Below, one piece after another: positions 32,238 to 43,189 of a DNA stretch of 64,000 nucleotides. The DNA lies in the NCBI GenBank assembly GCA_036250225.1, contig JAPZLL010000072.1, forward strand, positions 1 to 64,000, written 5' to 3'. The stretch's first letter is position 1. Each line of letters begins with the position of its first letter. Made by a program: the position numbers and the translations under genes. A model generated the notes under the pieces. The model ran no database searches and was not told the DNA's origin. It saw nothing but the letters and a program-made list of their open reading frames with translations. The DNA is from Cercophora sp. LCS_1. Taxonomy: Eukaryota > Ascomycota > Sordariomycetes > Sordariales > Lasiosphaeriaceae.

Positions 32238-33203
32238 ATGAGACTTCTCAATTGTGCTCTCCTTATCACCGCCCTTGCGGCCCAGCAGGCCCTGGGGCAG
32301 CTCAAGATCAAGGTGGAAGCGACCTACAAGGGCAAGCCGATCCCCGAATCGGAGATCAAAATGGTCCCTATTGAGGCTAAAAGCAACCCATCGTCCACCA
32401 CCCGCCTCACTCCCCTCAAGGCCGCCGAAGCAGAGTCGGCGGTTAAGAAGAGGGCCAATCCGACGTCGAGCAGCGCCAACTGGTGCGGATCTGTAAACCG
32501 GGCCACCAACGCCAACCAGATCAAGCTCATCCACTCCTATTTCAACCATCCCACATGCACCAAGCGCACCGGTGTCACCACATACCCGCAGGCTGTTGCG
32601 GCCTGGGCTGGCATTGATGGTGACAGCTGGACCTCGGCCCTGCTGCAGGCCGGCACGGTCTGCAAGGTTTGTTCCCCCTGATGTGACCCGCCGTCTTGCT
32701 CATCAACTTACACATCACAGATTGACAACTCGACTGGCATTGTGAGGAACGAGGCCTGGTGGCAATGGCTCCCCTCGGCTGCCTACACCATCACCTCCCT
32801 CCCCGTTGCAGCCGAGGACTGGTTTGAGGTGACCATCAACACCACCTCGTCGACGGCAGCCAAGATGTAAGCAAGCCCCCATGACCTGTCGTGTCTTGAA
32901 CGTAGAGCTAACAAAGCATCAAGTACCCTCGCCAACATCAGCCAGAGTTATGTCTACACCATCACTCTCTCTGGTGGCCAGGCTCTTGGTCGTATCGACG
33001 CCGACTGGGTTGTCGAGAGGCCCCGGTATGGCAGCGGCTTTGCCGGATTTGCGTCTTTCAGCGATGTCTGGTTTCAGGATGCGTATGCCACGCGGGTGAG
33101 CAGCGGGTCGCTAGGGATCCTGGGGGCGACGCAGTTTCAGATTACGAGCTTGTGTGCTTCGTCCGAGTATGATAATGCTAATGAGGTTTCGTGGTCGCTT
33201 TAA
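32238..33203 (+). CDS. Secreted glutamic peptidase (eqolisin, family G1), 284 aa
   Basis: Exons are 32238-32666, 32721-32866 and 32924-33203 (GTTTGT and GTAAGC donors, GCTAAC branch before the last exon), giving 285 codons. The signal peptide is MRLLNCALLITALAAQQALG. A propeptide runs to the basic site VKKR near residue 73. The mature enzyme starts with SSANWCGSV and contains YPQAVAAWAGIDGDSW and ALLQAGTVC, whose Gln corresponds to the catalytic Gln53 of scytalidoglutamic peptidase. WWQWLPSAAY and GRIDADWVVERP follow; the Glu in VVERP corresponds to catalytic Glu136. Length and layout agree with aspergillopepsin II-like enzymes. These are pepstatin-insensitive acid endopeptidases secreted for protein degradation at low pH. 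Expression control by ambient pH is typical of the family but was not demonstrated here. Confidence 0.93.
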
Positions 33204-33545
33204 GGGTGACGGGCTGGCAAGGGATAATCGGCAATTTGGTATTGGTAATGTAACAATGAAATGTTTGATTCCTTTGAGAGTTTGCAACCGGTACAATCAG
33301 TGCCCCAGCATCGTAGTGGTGATGTCCCTCTATCGATGGATCTCCCGCAGCTGTTGGATCTCCGTCTCCCTCAAATCTACTATCTCTTCCACTGCTTCTC
33401 TCCCAGACTCTTCACTAGGCCACTGAATGCGACTCAGGTCTCCATCACTCCAATAACCTCGGCCTCCTCTCACCCACACTTCAGATCGCTCATCGAACGA
33501 CCACTGCTCAGCTTGCCAATCCTCATGAGCGTAAGTCGACGGGCT

Positions 33546-35081
33546 TCATTCGACCTCATCCAGCGTGGACAGAAGCTGATAGTTGACGACACGCTCCCAG
33601 TCCCAGAGAACGGAAGCACGAATTCGGTGCCGGTAAGTGTCGGGGTGTATGATAAATGTCCAGCGATCAAGATCCCGATGGACATGTCGCCAAACATGGT
33701 GCGGCCCCTCGTCCTCATCCCCGCTGCGGAACCTAACGAAGCCCGTATTCTCAGCCGGTCTGGGCGGCCAAAGGGCGTCCATCTCGTCGGAAGTGAACGG
33801 CTTGGGATCCGTGTTGTCATCGGGGTCCGCGAACCTATGATAGTTGCTCATTGACTCGAGAGCCCTGAAGACCTGGCATCCCGGGTTGATCTTGCGAACG
33901 TGGAGCAATTTCTCTTTTTTGTCCCATGACTTTTTATTGACGACGTTGTGAATGTGCAAGAGACCCTCCGACATCCAAGCTTCCTCTGTTAAATAGCTCC
34001 TGATTCTGCTGTGCGAGAAGAACAATCACGTTGCACTCCCTCCGCGGATTCTCAGATCCTCGATGCAGATAATCTATGCGGAAGTTACCACACTCGACAT
34101 CATGCGCAATCACCTCGTGCGAAGCTCCCAGCACATGAGTGATTTGTTCCCTTCTAATAAGAGGAGGCACTCACCCTCAGCGTAAACAACCTCCAAATAA
34201 TCCAGCGCGCACGCAATCTGCTCATTCTCCCAGTACGAATGATGCTTCAGAAACGCGTCGTCCTCAAACTCGCCCAACCCCGATTCCCGCGCCTTGATGC
34301 CGCCAAACAAGCGACACAGTAACTCGAACTGGTAAAACGCCCTCCTCGCACGGAACCACTCCGTCTCGGATAGCTCCAACGCCGCAGCGGCAGTGGGGCC
34401 TCTTGTCGCGCTCTCTGCGGCCTCAGGTAATATGTAGGCCACGTCTTGGATTTGGGTGCCCTCATCTGCGCTGGCTGCATGTAGGAGGTCTCGCATTTCG
34501 GTATGTTCAACCTGGCCCAGAACACCGTCCTGGCCATCCTGGCCGTTGTCCTGAGCAGCCTCATGGCCCTGGGCGCCCTTCCTCCTCAGATCCCCCCAAG
34601 CCTTCCTCATCATCCTCCCCGCCAACTCGTCAACCACATCCGCCAACCTTGCCATCGCGTAAACATCGATAAACCCAAACTGCTTGAGTCTCCTGCACAA
34701 CCCCCCATACAGCTCCCCAACCAAGGCCTCAACCGATTTCGTCGTGGCGCGGGAGTATCTCACCTCGGTACTGTCGGACCGGGGGAACGCAAAAAGCGGG
34801 TGCTCCCCACCCGTCTTTTTCCTGGGCAGGTGAAGCGCGAGATGCGTCGTAAGTGCACAGGGCACAAGGGATGGTGGGGTGTAGTTTACGAGAATTTGCT
34901 GGGCGACGGATGTGGTATAAGGGGCGTGGAGCCTTCGGCATGTTAGGAGGGCGGGCAGGAGGGAGCGGAGGGGCACGTGGGAGAGAATTTGGGAGAGTAG
35001 TTCGAGGGGGAGGGACAAGAGAGAGAGAGGGTCATTTTTTTTTTTTTTTTTTGGGTGTGATGGCGGTGAGGTGGTAACCAA
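33546..35081 (-). CDS. F-box protein, about 448 aa; start codon blurred by an A18 run
   Basis: Exon 1 runs from near 35081 to 34175 (GTGAGT donor) and exon 2 from 33985 to 33546. The join TAACAG/AG keeps the frame, but other acceptors between 33985 and 34080 are possible. The F-box is DPLSLLSLPLELLSQILSHV followed by LPALLTCRRLH. A helical middle (ALVGELYGGLCRRLKQFGF, YWENEQIACALDYLEVVYAEG) and a C-terminal RIRASVLWDWERV block match a fungal F-box family shared with the gene at 36503-37831. The open frame has no ATG before the F-box. An ATG at 35106 (MKTQSKSTLGYHLTAITP) is in another frame, and the two meet exactly at an 18-base A run (35035-35052). One A fewer would give a normal start. Probable sequencing or polymorphic homopolymer effect. 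Confidence 0.75.
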
Positions 35082-35254
35082 GGGTCGACTTGCTTTGCGT
35101 TTTCATGAAAGTTAAGTTGAATTAGTTGAAGAAAAGAACGCTATTTGTTATAGCGTCTCCAGTCTGGTCCGTCAAGTCCGTAGCAGAAACTTGGCCACGT
35201 GCCGCACATTGCTCCCTGATCTGATACCTTGACTGGCCCATACCTTTTGTTCCG

Positions 35255-35786
35255 CTAGGTGTTGAAATGATCCCCAATAACCTTCTGCTGTTCAACCCAA
35301 CTTCGCGGGCCCTTGATATCCCCGCCCACCCTCTTCGCAGCCCGTATCATCCAGGCCTCATAACACTCGACCAGGCCAGTGCTCGAGTCGGGCGGAGCTG
35401 CAATGATAACGCTGAGAGTGTAGCCGACAGCCTTCATGATTGCGTCAACAACGGCAGGCCTAAACGCAGCCGGTACAGCGATCAGAGCGAGGACGACGGA
35501 GACAATGGGAGCATACGATAGCTCCTCGTTGGGGTCTCCGAGAAGGCTGCGCTGGTGTCGATCATGGCTATCGTGTCAACGGTTGGCGCCTGGGCGTCGT
35601 TTTGGGCGTTTACCCTACGCGCAATTAGTAGTGACAAAGGCAGAGGCTTGTCATATGGCGGTGGGGGGCTAGTATGGTCGTTTGCCGATGCCTCGTTTGC
35701 GTTTGGGCTTGGTTGTCGGACTGCTCTGCCTGTTTGCAGATTTTCTTGGCCTAGGCCTGAAATCTCTGCATTCGTTGACCCATGTT
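35255..35786 (-). CDS. Small hypothetical protein, 5' end unresolved
   Basis: The terminal exon (35551-35255) encodes RSLLGDPNEELSYAPIVSVV, then LALIAVPAAFRPAVVDAIMK, and ends WVEQQKVIGDHFNT. An intron 35613-35552 (GTAAAC donor, TTGAC branch, CACCAG acceptor, 62 bases) joins it in phase to an upstream frame. That frame contains NLQTGRAVRQPSPNANEASA, a Pro-rich patch (SPPPPYDKPLPLSLLIA) and, further up, EHGSTNAEISGLGQ. The upstream limit is uncertain: no ATG is in frame before the first TGA, and a possible earlier exon near 35900-36156 could supply it. The hydrophobic stretch APIVSVVLALIAVPAAF could be one membrane helix. The family is not recognised. The coding call rests on coherent protein-like sequence on both sides of a good intron. 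Confidence 0.42.
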
Positions 35787-36502
35787 CTATCAGTCGTGCG
35801 ATGTCATGTAATCAGAAGACAGAGAACCAAAGGAAGGGTTAAGTGCGAGTTTCCTTTTTGGTTGTTTGGGAGGGTGGGTACGAAAACCCACATACTTTGC
35901 CATGTTTTATCTCTGAAGCTTGCGGCTGTCTCGGCTTGAAGGGTTTGGTGATAAATGGCGCCACAAACTCTATGGTTTGATGAACCTTGTCCGCTATCAT
36001 CGGCGACCTTGTCGCACTTCCTTCCCAGCGTATTAGTGCTACTGGCGAGGATAGGACCCGCTGACTGACCGGAGTGTCAACTTTGGGTTTGATGAAAATT
36101 ATGGATAAATGTCCCTGTGATAAATAGAGTTGTTTCTGGTCGAAAACTGCGTACAAACCCTTCCCATCTCAACTAGGTACCTTCAGTAACCTTTACGGAA
36201 ACGGACAAGCAGCAGGCAGGCAAGCAAAGGAGGCGAGTAACCATGATTTAGCTAAAGATATGTCATGTAGTTGGCGAACTCGCGCCCCAATTCCAAGATC
36301 AACTCCATGTTTTGGTCTTCAAGTTATCGATAGAACTCCACGTAAGGTTGAGATATCCGGCAAATGGGAAACGCAATGCAGCTAGGGCATCGTATAAGTC
36401 TACAACTCCTTAAACCTTACCATCCTAAACTACCCGGCTCCTCTTTGGTGATGTGTCTGTTTTCGGAGTGGTTCACGTTCTACGCCCTATCGAAAGGGGC
36501 AT
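35787..36502. other. Intergenic, 0.7 kb
   Basis: A minus-strand frame at 35839-36156 could contribute a 5' exon to the small gene at 35255-35786 (a GTATGT donor lies at 35902) but has no recognisable features. Otherwise A/T-rich sequence with nothing to annotate. Confidence 0.4.
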
Positions 36503-37831
36503 TCAGGGAAACCCACCGCGAGCACCGAGAAGCCAGGTGCCGTATTTGTCTGCATGGATGAGGACATCTTCTAGTTCATACTCCCTCATCCGGTTTTCGT
36601 CCCATAGAACGTAGCAGAGCCTACGGTGCTCCTCACGGTAGGGCGTTCCGGCCCACTCAGAAGCGGCACACAATAAGTGGGCGATATACCACACATCAGC
36701 GGCCGCCCTGTCCTCGTGTAGAGCTTGCGACAACAAGTCCATCTCTTCTGCTGGTGTGTACCCAACCAAAATGCTCGGATTGTTGTTGACTGGGGGTGCG
36801 AGGGCAATTGACTGCACCAGTTGAGGCTGGCGAAACTTCAGCGGCCCGCCGATTTTGCGGTGCAAGCGGTCCAGGAGAGCGGGTCTTGTCAGATTTGAGT
36901 GTTCACGCCCCTCCAACATGCTGAGACAGCGTCTCGCGGCCACTACGCCCTTAGGGATCTGGTTTTGCGTGAGTCAGGGCACGTTGCGTGAGGTACGAAA
37001 AAGGACTATCCGCTTACCCATCTGGAAAAGACCTCTTGTTGTGCAGGCTGTTCTTCACCGGTCAACGCGTCATAGTCACTCTGGGAGAAGTCCATCGGCA
37101 GAACTAAAGGGTGCCTGCAGTCAGCGCCGATAAGTTCTCATCGGGGTCAATCGGTACTCACGATCAAAATAGATTCGCTTCATATAATCGTGGGCGACGC
37201 ACACTTGCTCTCGCTCCCAGGGCTGCAACTTCGCAAGAAAGGCGTTGATCTCGGTGCGCCGCTTGATGGCTTCGATCTGTTCAGCTGGATCCATTCCATC
37301 CTCATCGTTGAAGAGACGGGAGAAGATCTCGATGTGGATGAAGGCGAACCGCATGCGATCGAACTCAGACTCTGACGGAGTAAAGCTGGATGGTCGATCA
37401 TGCGCTGGCTTCATGCCCATCCATTCCTGAAACCCAGCCCTGAGGCATCTTTCCGCAAGAAAGTCGATGGCGTCGCACATCTCAATGATCTCGGCCACAT
37501 CATCCTTGCTCATCAGGCACATAACGTCCTCAGTCATAAGCGAGGCAGGCTGGTCGAAGTATCGAGCAATGAAGTCACCAAGTGCGGCAGTCCGACCGTC
37601 CTGTCCAAAGCGCGGAATCTGCTTGGCCAGAAACATGGCCGAGGCGAAAACGAGCCAGTCTTCGTCCAACCTGTTGCGGAGAATCGCTCGCGGGATAGAG
37701 CTGTGAGTGGCCTGAACTGCGTTGCTGAAACCCCGGTGGGCAAGGATCGCAGAGCCGAGGTCGCCCATAGAGTCCAGGTGCTGAAGTGTCATCGCGACGA
37801 GTTCGAGGGGCATGTCTTTGAATGAAGCCAT
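36503..37831 (-). CDS. F-box protein, 403 aa
   Basis: Three exons on the minus strand: 37831-37162, 37103-37018 and 36958-36503, with GTGAGT and GTAAGC donors and matching phases. The N-terminus MASFKDMPLELVAMTLQHLD followed by DLGSAILAHRGFSNA is a short F-box. The middle includes SEFDRMRFAFIHIEIFSRLF and WEREQVCVAHDYMKRIYFD. The last exon has the family-typical HRRLCYVLWDENRMREYELE ending. The W-E-x-E-Q and V-L-W-D-x-x-R blocks are shared with the F-box gene at 33546-35081 on the same strand, marking the two as distant paralogues separated by one small gene. Such F-box proteins are usually SCF ubiquitin-ligase adaptors, and their targets are unknown. Confidence 0.85.
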
Positions 37832-38578
37832 TGGGGGAATCGTTGAAAATCTGCGGGAACTTGGGGTTAGAAAATGAGTTTCTGGTAAAGGCCGCGGCGC
37901 TGACGGGCCAGATGGTCAATGAGGAGGGGTTGATTGAGGTGCCAGGTACCTACCTAGTATCTCTGCCGAATTGAGCGAGGAGCGAGCAAGGACCTCGAGC
38001 ACACGCAAAGGGGGTTGCGAGAGACCGATCGCTGCCACGAAGCGAAGAACTGCAGTTCGACCTCCAGAAAGTGTGCGACAGTTTCTAGCTTGAAAAGACG
38101 CCGCAGCAGCTGCCGGGGACGGTACCTACCTAGGTTGCAAGGCGACAATTGCTTCACTGGAAGACGTGGCGCGCGGAGTGCAGCTATCTCGAGGGATATG
38201 AGAGGTGATGTATATGCTCCACGGCTTACAGAGAGAAAGAGAGGGAGATTCAGTACTCAAGAGAGTACGATCGCCGCAACAAGATAGTGAGACTGCAAGA
38301 CCGTGAGTTGGTTGCCGGAGTAGAGGCGAAAGGCAGAAAGAGCGGAGGGAGGAGAGGGGAATTTACTGTGGAAGAAAATCTGCAACTGATGATGCCCTAA
38401 AGCTTGGGCCACTTTTGAAGCGCACCACTGCCATCCCATTCTGTCGGCTGCGGCGAGGGACGTGATGATATTCAGAGCGCTTGGCACCCCGCTGAAAGCA
38501 CCCAACCCCACTTTTCTTGAATGTTGCACGCCAACGCGCCTTCCAACTTCCATCCGCTTTCCACTCAAGTAAAACACC
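37832..38578. other. Divergent intergenic, 0.75 kb
   Basis: Bidirectional promoter region between the F-box gene (minus) and the dehydrogenase gene (plus). A short repeated CCTACCTAG appears on opposite strands or nearby at 37950 and 38126 (GGTACCTACCTAG). No genes. Confidence 0.5.
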
Positions 38579-39869
38579 ATGGCAGACAACAAAAACCTCT
38601 CGCGCGTCCACCATGAGAAGGCGACCGACTTTGTGGTTCAATTGCTAAAGGCAGTGGGTGTTTCCGAGGCAAATGCCGCAATCACAGCGCGCGGTTTGGT
38701 CGAAGCGGACCTCCGGGGCGTTGAGAGTCATGGCATCAACCGCATCGCTTCGTACCTCGCGCGCGTGAGAAATGGAGTCCTCGATCCTGCAGCAGAGCCG
38801 ACAGTCACCAATGTGACGCCTGTTGTCGCTCAGGTATCTCTTCGACTGGTGTTGAATGCGGTCACTGTCGAGAAGTTCTGACGCGCACAGGTCGATGGCC
38901 ACAACGGCTTCGGCTTCCCAGCCGCCCACCTTGGTATGGACACGGCTATATCGATGGCACGAACCTTTGGCATCGGCATGGTGAGCGTCAAGCACAGCAA
39001 TCACTTTGGCATGTCGGCATGGATTGTGCGGCAGGCAGTCGACGCTGGCATGATGAGTCTTGTCTTTACTAATTCCTCGCCTGCGCTTCCTGCCTGGGGC
39101 GGGAAATCACAACTCATGGGCGTATCGCCGATCGCGTGCGGTGCGCCGGGAGGACACAACTCGAGGCCATTTATCCTCGACATGGCGCCTTCGATCGCGG
39201 CACGTGGCAAGATCCACAAAGCGCTGCGTCGCGGTGAGCAGATACCGGCCGAATGGGCGCTTGATGGCGAAGGGAAGCCGACAACAGACCCGGCCGAGGC
39301 TCTCAAGGGTGTCATGCTACCCATGGGTGGACCCAAAGGGTCGGCGCTGGCGATCATGATGGACGTCTTCTCGGGAGTGCTTTCCGGATCTGCATTTGCC
39401 GGCGGTGTGACAGGTCCGTACGACATGTCGAAGCCGGGCGATGTCGGCCACTTTCTTGTCGCTATCAAGCCCGACCTCTTTTTGAGCCTGGATGAGTTTA
39501 AAGAGCGCATGGTAGGTATCTTGTTCCCCACCTCCGCAACCCCTCCTTTATGCGTGGCCCGATATCCCGGTGGATTGGGTGTGGCGACTGCATCGGAAGC
39601 GATCCGACGCCGCCCCCAGCCCACTGCATCGGTGTTTCCCACAGCGCAATGATTGGTCTGACACGCTGCTATAGGATGTGCTCTATAGGCGGGTCGTCGA
39701 CTCGGACAAGATGGCAGGCGTCGAGAGAATCTACTTCCCCGGCGAAATCGAGCAGCTGACCGAGGAGGAGAGGCGTAGGGACGGCATCCCGTATGCCCAG
39801 GCCGAGATCGACGCACTCAACACCGAGGCAGACAAATTGGGGGTTCCCAAGATTCAGACCGATCGCTGA
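38579..39869 (+). CDS. Malate/L-lactate dehydrogenase-family (Ldh_2) oxidoreductase, 356 aa
   Basis: Exons are 38579-38833, 38891-39511 and 39675-39869, all in phase 0 and totalling 357 codons. This family is unrelated to Rossmann-type lactate dehydrogenases and uses NAD(P)H on 2-keto/2-hydroxy acids. Landmarks are the N-terminal ESHGINRIASYLARVRNGVL, VDGHNGFGFPAAHLGMDTAI, GMVSVKHSNHFGMSAWIVRQ with the proposed catalytic His, GAPGGHNSRPFILDMAPS and PKGSALAIMMDVFSGVLSGS. Length matches the family (330-360 aa). A YleC/ureidoglycolate-type or malate-type specificity cannot be told by eye. The second intron (163 bases) is long for this region. A cytosolic location is expected, since no targeting sequence is visible. 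Confidence 0.9.
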
Positions 39870-40744
39870 CCGACGGTGTGCGGCAAGGGCCAATGGGGTG
39901 GAGCCAAGATGTCGGTCGAAACGACCAAGATACCGATCTCTCGAGTGCTGACAGAGAGCATCTGTCCCAGCAAACCATTTCTGTTACATTTAGAAACTAA
40001 GCCAGCCAACCAGACGGAAAACAAGCACTGCTACCGTCCCCATCCGATATTGAATTGTGCATCGGCAACGTTGTGCCGCTGATCAAGCCGGGAAGTCTGC
40101 ATCGTGCAGCATCGTCCCGAATCTGGAAGCGAGTGTCGACCTAACCGCCCGCCCAAGAACACACTAAGAGCTTTATCAGGCCGTTATCAGCCACCATCTG
40201 TCCTGTCAGAACCCGTCTCTTTCTCTAGTCCGAAACCGCGACGTCATTCCTGTTATTACTCCACAAAGGCACCCAGTCGCCGTGGCCCCGGTCCCCTTGC
40301 CCTCCGCGTCGCCAAGTGATAAGACGGCAGCCGCTAGTGTCTCGGCGCGGTCTCGGCGCGCCAGCGGAGGAGCCAACGGGCCCGACCTGGCCAACGACTG
40401 GTGCTGGATTCCGAGCAGCCTCCCCCAACCCTCGCCGATTTCCAGGGGCTCCACACCCGGCTGGCCGCCACGCCAAGGGGCGTGCCCCCAAATTAGCGAA
40501 CTGGACGACCCTTGGAGATAAGGATGCGATGTAGCCAAGGCATCTGCTATCAGCGTCGCAACCGCAGACAGCTGCCCTTCCCCAGGTGAAGGAAGCGAGA
40601 CGCGACTTGGCGCGATAGCTCCGACGAGAAGGGTGAAACATACAAAATGAAGGGCTCTGCTGCGTTTGGGGTCCGGTGGCAACCTCCCTTTCCTCCATCT
40701 CGGTGTGAGCACTGACCTGACCATCACTGATATCCGGGAGCACC
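39870..40744. other. Intergenic, 0.9 kb, promoter of the ammonium transporter
   Basis: No gene. The segment is dominated by the GATA-factor sites described separately. The long minus-strand frames (40206-41154) are antisense of the transporter and its promoter. Confidence 0.55.
40173..40618. promoter_or_regulatory. Cluster of six GATA-factor (AreA/NIT2-type) sites
   Basis: HGATAR matches lie at 40173 (TTATCA), 40184 (TTATCA), 40317 (TGATAA), 40516 (AGATAA), 40547 (CTATCA) and 40613 (CGATAG). They fall 127-572 bases before the transporter ATG, and two are only 11 bases apart. Fungal ammonium permease genes are classically activated by AreA/NIT2 through paired GATA sites under nitrogen limitation, so nitrogen-metabolite control is a direct inference. 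Confidence 0.7.
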
Positions 40745-42386
40745 ATGTCCGCCGTTCTGAACATGCTGGCCAGGCGCCAGGAGGAGGAGTCTCCTGTTGT
40801 AAGCTCTCGCCCGTCGCATGTGAAGCACTGAAGAATTCCGAGCTCACCAGCTTCCAGCCCGTTTACGATGAGAACGACCCCTGGGGTGGCAACCCCCTCG
40901 AGGTGGACGTCAACACGACCTTTGTCGGTGTCGAGTTCCAGTCGGTCTACATCGCCTTCTGCAGCTTCGTCGTGTTCCTGATCATCCCCGGCATCGGTTT
41001 CCTCTATGGCGGTCTCGCGCGTCGCAAGTCGGCCCTCGCCCTGCTCTTCCAGAGCATGGTGGTCACGGCCACCATCACCTTCCAGTGGATGTTCTGGGGC
41101 TACTCGCTGGCCTACTCGCCCTCCGCCGGGCCCTTCATCGGCAACTTGGAGCACTTTGTCATGCGCGGCGTCATGTCCGCCCCGTCCATCGGCAGCAGCG
41201 CGCTCCCGTCCATCCTCTTCTGCTTCTACCAGCTGCTCTTCTGCGCTTGCACCGTGCAGATCTTGATTGGTGGCGCCTTTGAGCGTGGTCGCATCATCCC
41301 ATCCATCATCTTTGGCTTCTGCTGGGCCACCGTTGTGTACTGCCCCATTGCCTGCTGGACCTGGAACCCCAACGGCTGGCTCTTCAACGTGAGCATCTCT
41401 TGCCCCGGTTTCTTGGTCGCACCGCTAACCCCTCCCAGCTCCCCTCGCTCGACTTCGCCGGTGGTGGCCCCGTCCACATCGCCTCGGGCTGCAGCGCTCT
41501 CGCCTACGCTCTGATCCTCGGCAAGAGAAAGGTTGATGGCGAGGATGGTTCGCACAAGAAGGCGCACAACGTGACCCTCGTCTTCCTCGGCACCATCTTC
41601 ATCTGGTTCGGTTGGTTCGGCTTCAACGGCGGTTCCACCCTCGGCATGTCGGTCCGCGCCCTCGTCGTCATCTTCAACACCAACGCCGCCGCCTCGGCCG
41701 GTATCATCGGCTGGGTCCTCGTCGACTACATCAAGCACGGCGGTCGCTTCAGCCTCGTTGGTGCCTGCGAGGGTGCCATTGCCGGTCTCGTCGGCATCAC
41801 CCCCGCCGCCGGTTACGTCGACCCCTGGATCTCCATGGTTATCGGCTTCATCACCGGCGCTGTCTGCGCTCTCCTCGAGAACGTCGACTCGTGGCTCAAT
41901 ATCGACGAGGGCATGGATGTCTTCAAGCTCCACGGCATTGGCGGCATGGTCGGCTCGTTCCTCACTGGCATCTTTGCTACCGCTCGCAGTACGTTCCCCC
42001 CCCCCCTCTTTCACTGCATCCAAAGCACAAACTAACATGATATCCCAGTCTCCATGCTCGACGGCGCCACCGAGGTCCACGGCGGCATCGACGGCAACGG
42101 CATCCAGGTTGCCAAGCAGCTCGCCGATATCGCCTCGGTTGCTTCGTACTCCTTCGTCGTCTCGTGCATCCTCCTTCTCATCATGAAGTACATTCCCGGT
42201 CTCCACCTCCGTATCAGCGATGAGGCTGAGGAGGCTGGTCTTGATCGTGATCAGTTCTTTGGCGAGGAGATTGGTGACGCTGGTATCTTCTCCGAGATTG
42301 AGAAGCGTCAGCTCCCTGGTAGCTCTATCGTTGGCGAGAGCCCTGCCAACAAGGCCTCTTCTCTTGAGGAGACCAAGAAGGATTAA
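40745..42386 (+). CDS. Ammonium transporter (Mep/Amt family), 490 aa
   Basis: Exons are 40745-40798, 40858-41388, 41439-41988 and 42049-42386. The first short exon (MSAVLNMLARRQEEESPV) is joined by a 59-base intron (GTAAGC donor, TTCCAG acceptor) to PVYDENDPWGGNPLEVDVNT; this model uses a good Kozak context (CACCATGTC). Eleven helices are expected. Family signatures are IPGIGFLYGGLARRKSALAL, FQWMFWGYSLAYSPSAGPFI, DFAGGGPVHIASGCSALAYA (the conserved pore-lining His region), WFGWFGFNGGSTLGM and the helix-10 FKLHGIGGMVGSFLTGIFA (second pore His). The cytoplasmic tail (about 65 residues) ends ASSLEETKKD. It imports ammonium across the plasma membrane. Presence of both twin-His residues indicates a normal transport pore. 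Confidence 0.95.
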
Positions 42387-42534
42387 ATCGGTGTGTCATC
42401 GGTAGTATGAGTGACGAGTAATGGAGGGATGTGATATGGTGACCACGAGGGAAGGTGGAGATAAATTTGTATTAGATGGCAAATATACGATAATGGGGGT
42501 GTCATTACATCGTTGGTGCATGCGAGATGGGGTG

Positions 42535-42570
42535 TTATGGCCTCTTGCGTGGTGAAAATTGCAGTGATTT
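42535..42570 (+). repeat. Dispersed ~35-base element, copy C
   Basis: Reads TTATGGCCTCTTGCG, TGGT, GAAAATTGCAGTGATTT. The second half (AATTGCAGTGATTT) is repeated once more immediately after (42571-42584), so this copy has a partial tandem duplication. Confidence 0.8.
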
Positions 42571-43098
42571 AATTGCAGTGATTTGAGCAGTGTTGCGGAG
42601 GCGAGTGGGGACCCTGATGAATGAGTGCGCCACCACAGCCAATAGAATTCCAATGCTCACCACCATCTCCCCAGCCCGTTTCTCCAATGAACAAACAGAG
42701 ATCTCCAACGCAAGTCAGACCAGGGAGGGGACTGAAAAACGCCCGACGCGGAAACAGAGGTACAATGCGCACTTGCGCTACTCTGTCCCATTTGTTTCGT
42801 TCGCGTCGCCCTTAAAATATAACACAAGGTCCTAGACTCCCCATCAGTCTGGCAGGCAAGGTTGTGACCTCTGCAGTGAGTTCCCCAGTGGCAGATGCAT
42901 CAACCTTCGAGCAGTTAATCAGCGACAAACAAGCCAAGACAGATGGGCAACCAGGACAGCATTGACTCGCCGGCGGAAGGTTGGTACTTGTGAAATACCT
43001 GCGACAGAAAGGGCTATTAGGTGAATATCTAGCAAAGGGTATTAAATATAGCTGTTCTCCAATGATTGAGCTTGTGAGTCTGCCTAGACGAGGTAGTA

Positions 43099-43135
43099 TT
43101 CATAGCCTCTTTCGTGGTGAAAATTGCAGTGTTCC
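43099..43135 (+). repeat. Dispersed ~35-base element, copy D
   Basis: Reads TTCATAGCCTCTTTCG, TGGT, GAAAATTGCAGTGTTCC. From GCCTCTT through GCAGTG it differs from copy C by a single base. Confidence 0.8.
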
Positions 43136-43189
43136 ACATTCGAGCTGGCATTGCATACTTTTGATCTTATTGGTTGGTTTGATGCACCT

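Noticed and set aside
40225..41154. A minus-strand ORF of 309 codons crossing the ammonium transporter promoter.
   Set aside because: Antisense of the transporter 5' exons plus promoter, with no supporting features.
41226..42206. A 326-codon minus-strand frame.
   Set aside because: It is the antisense shadow of the ammonium transporter exons, and its Asp/Glu/Gly-rich product is an artefact of codon usage.
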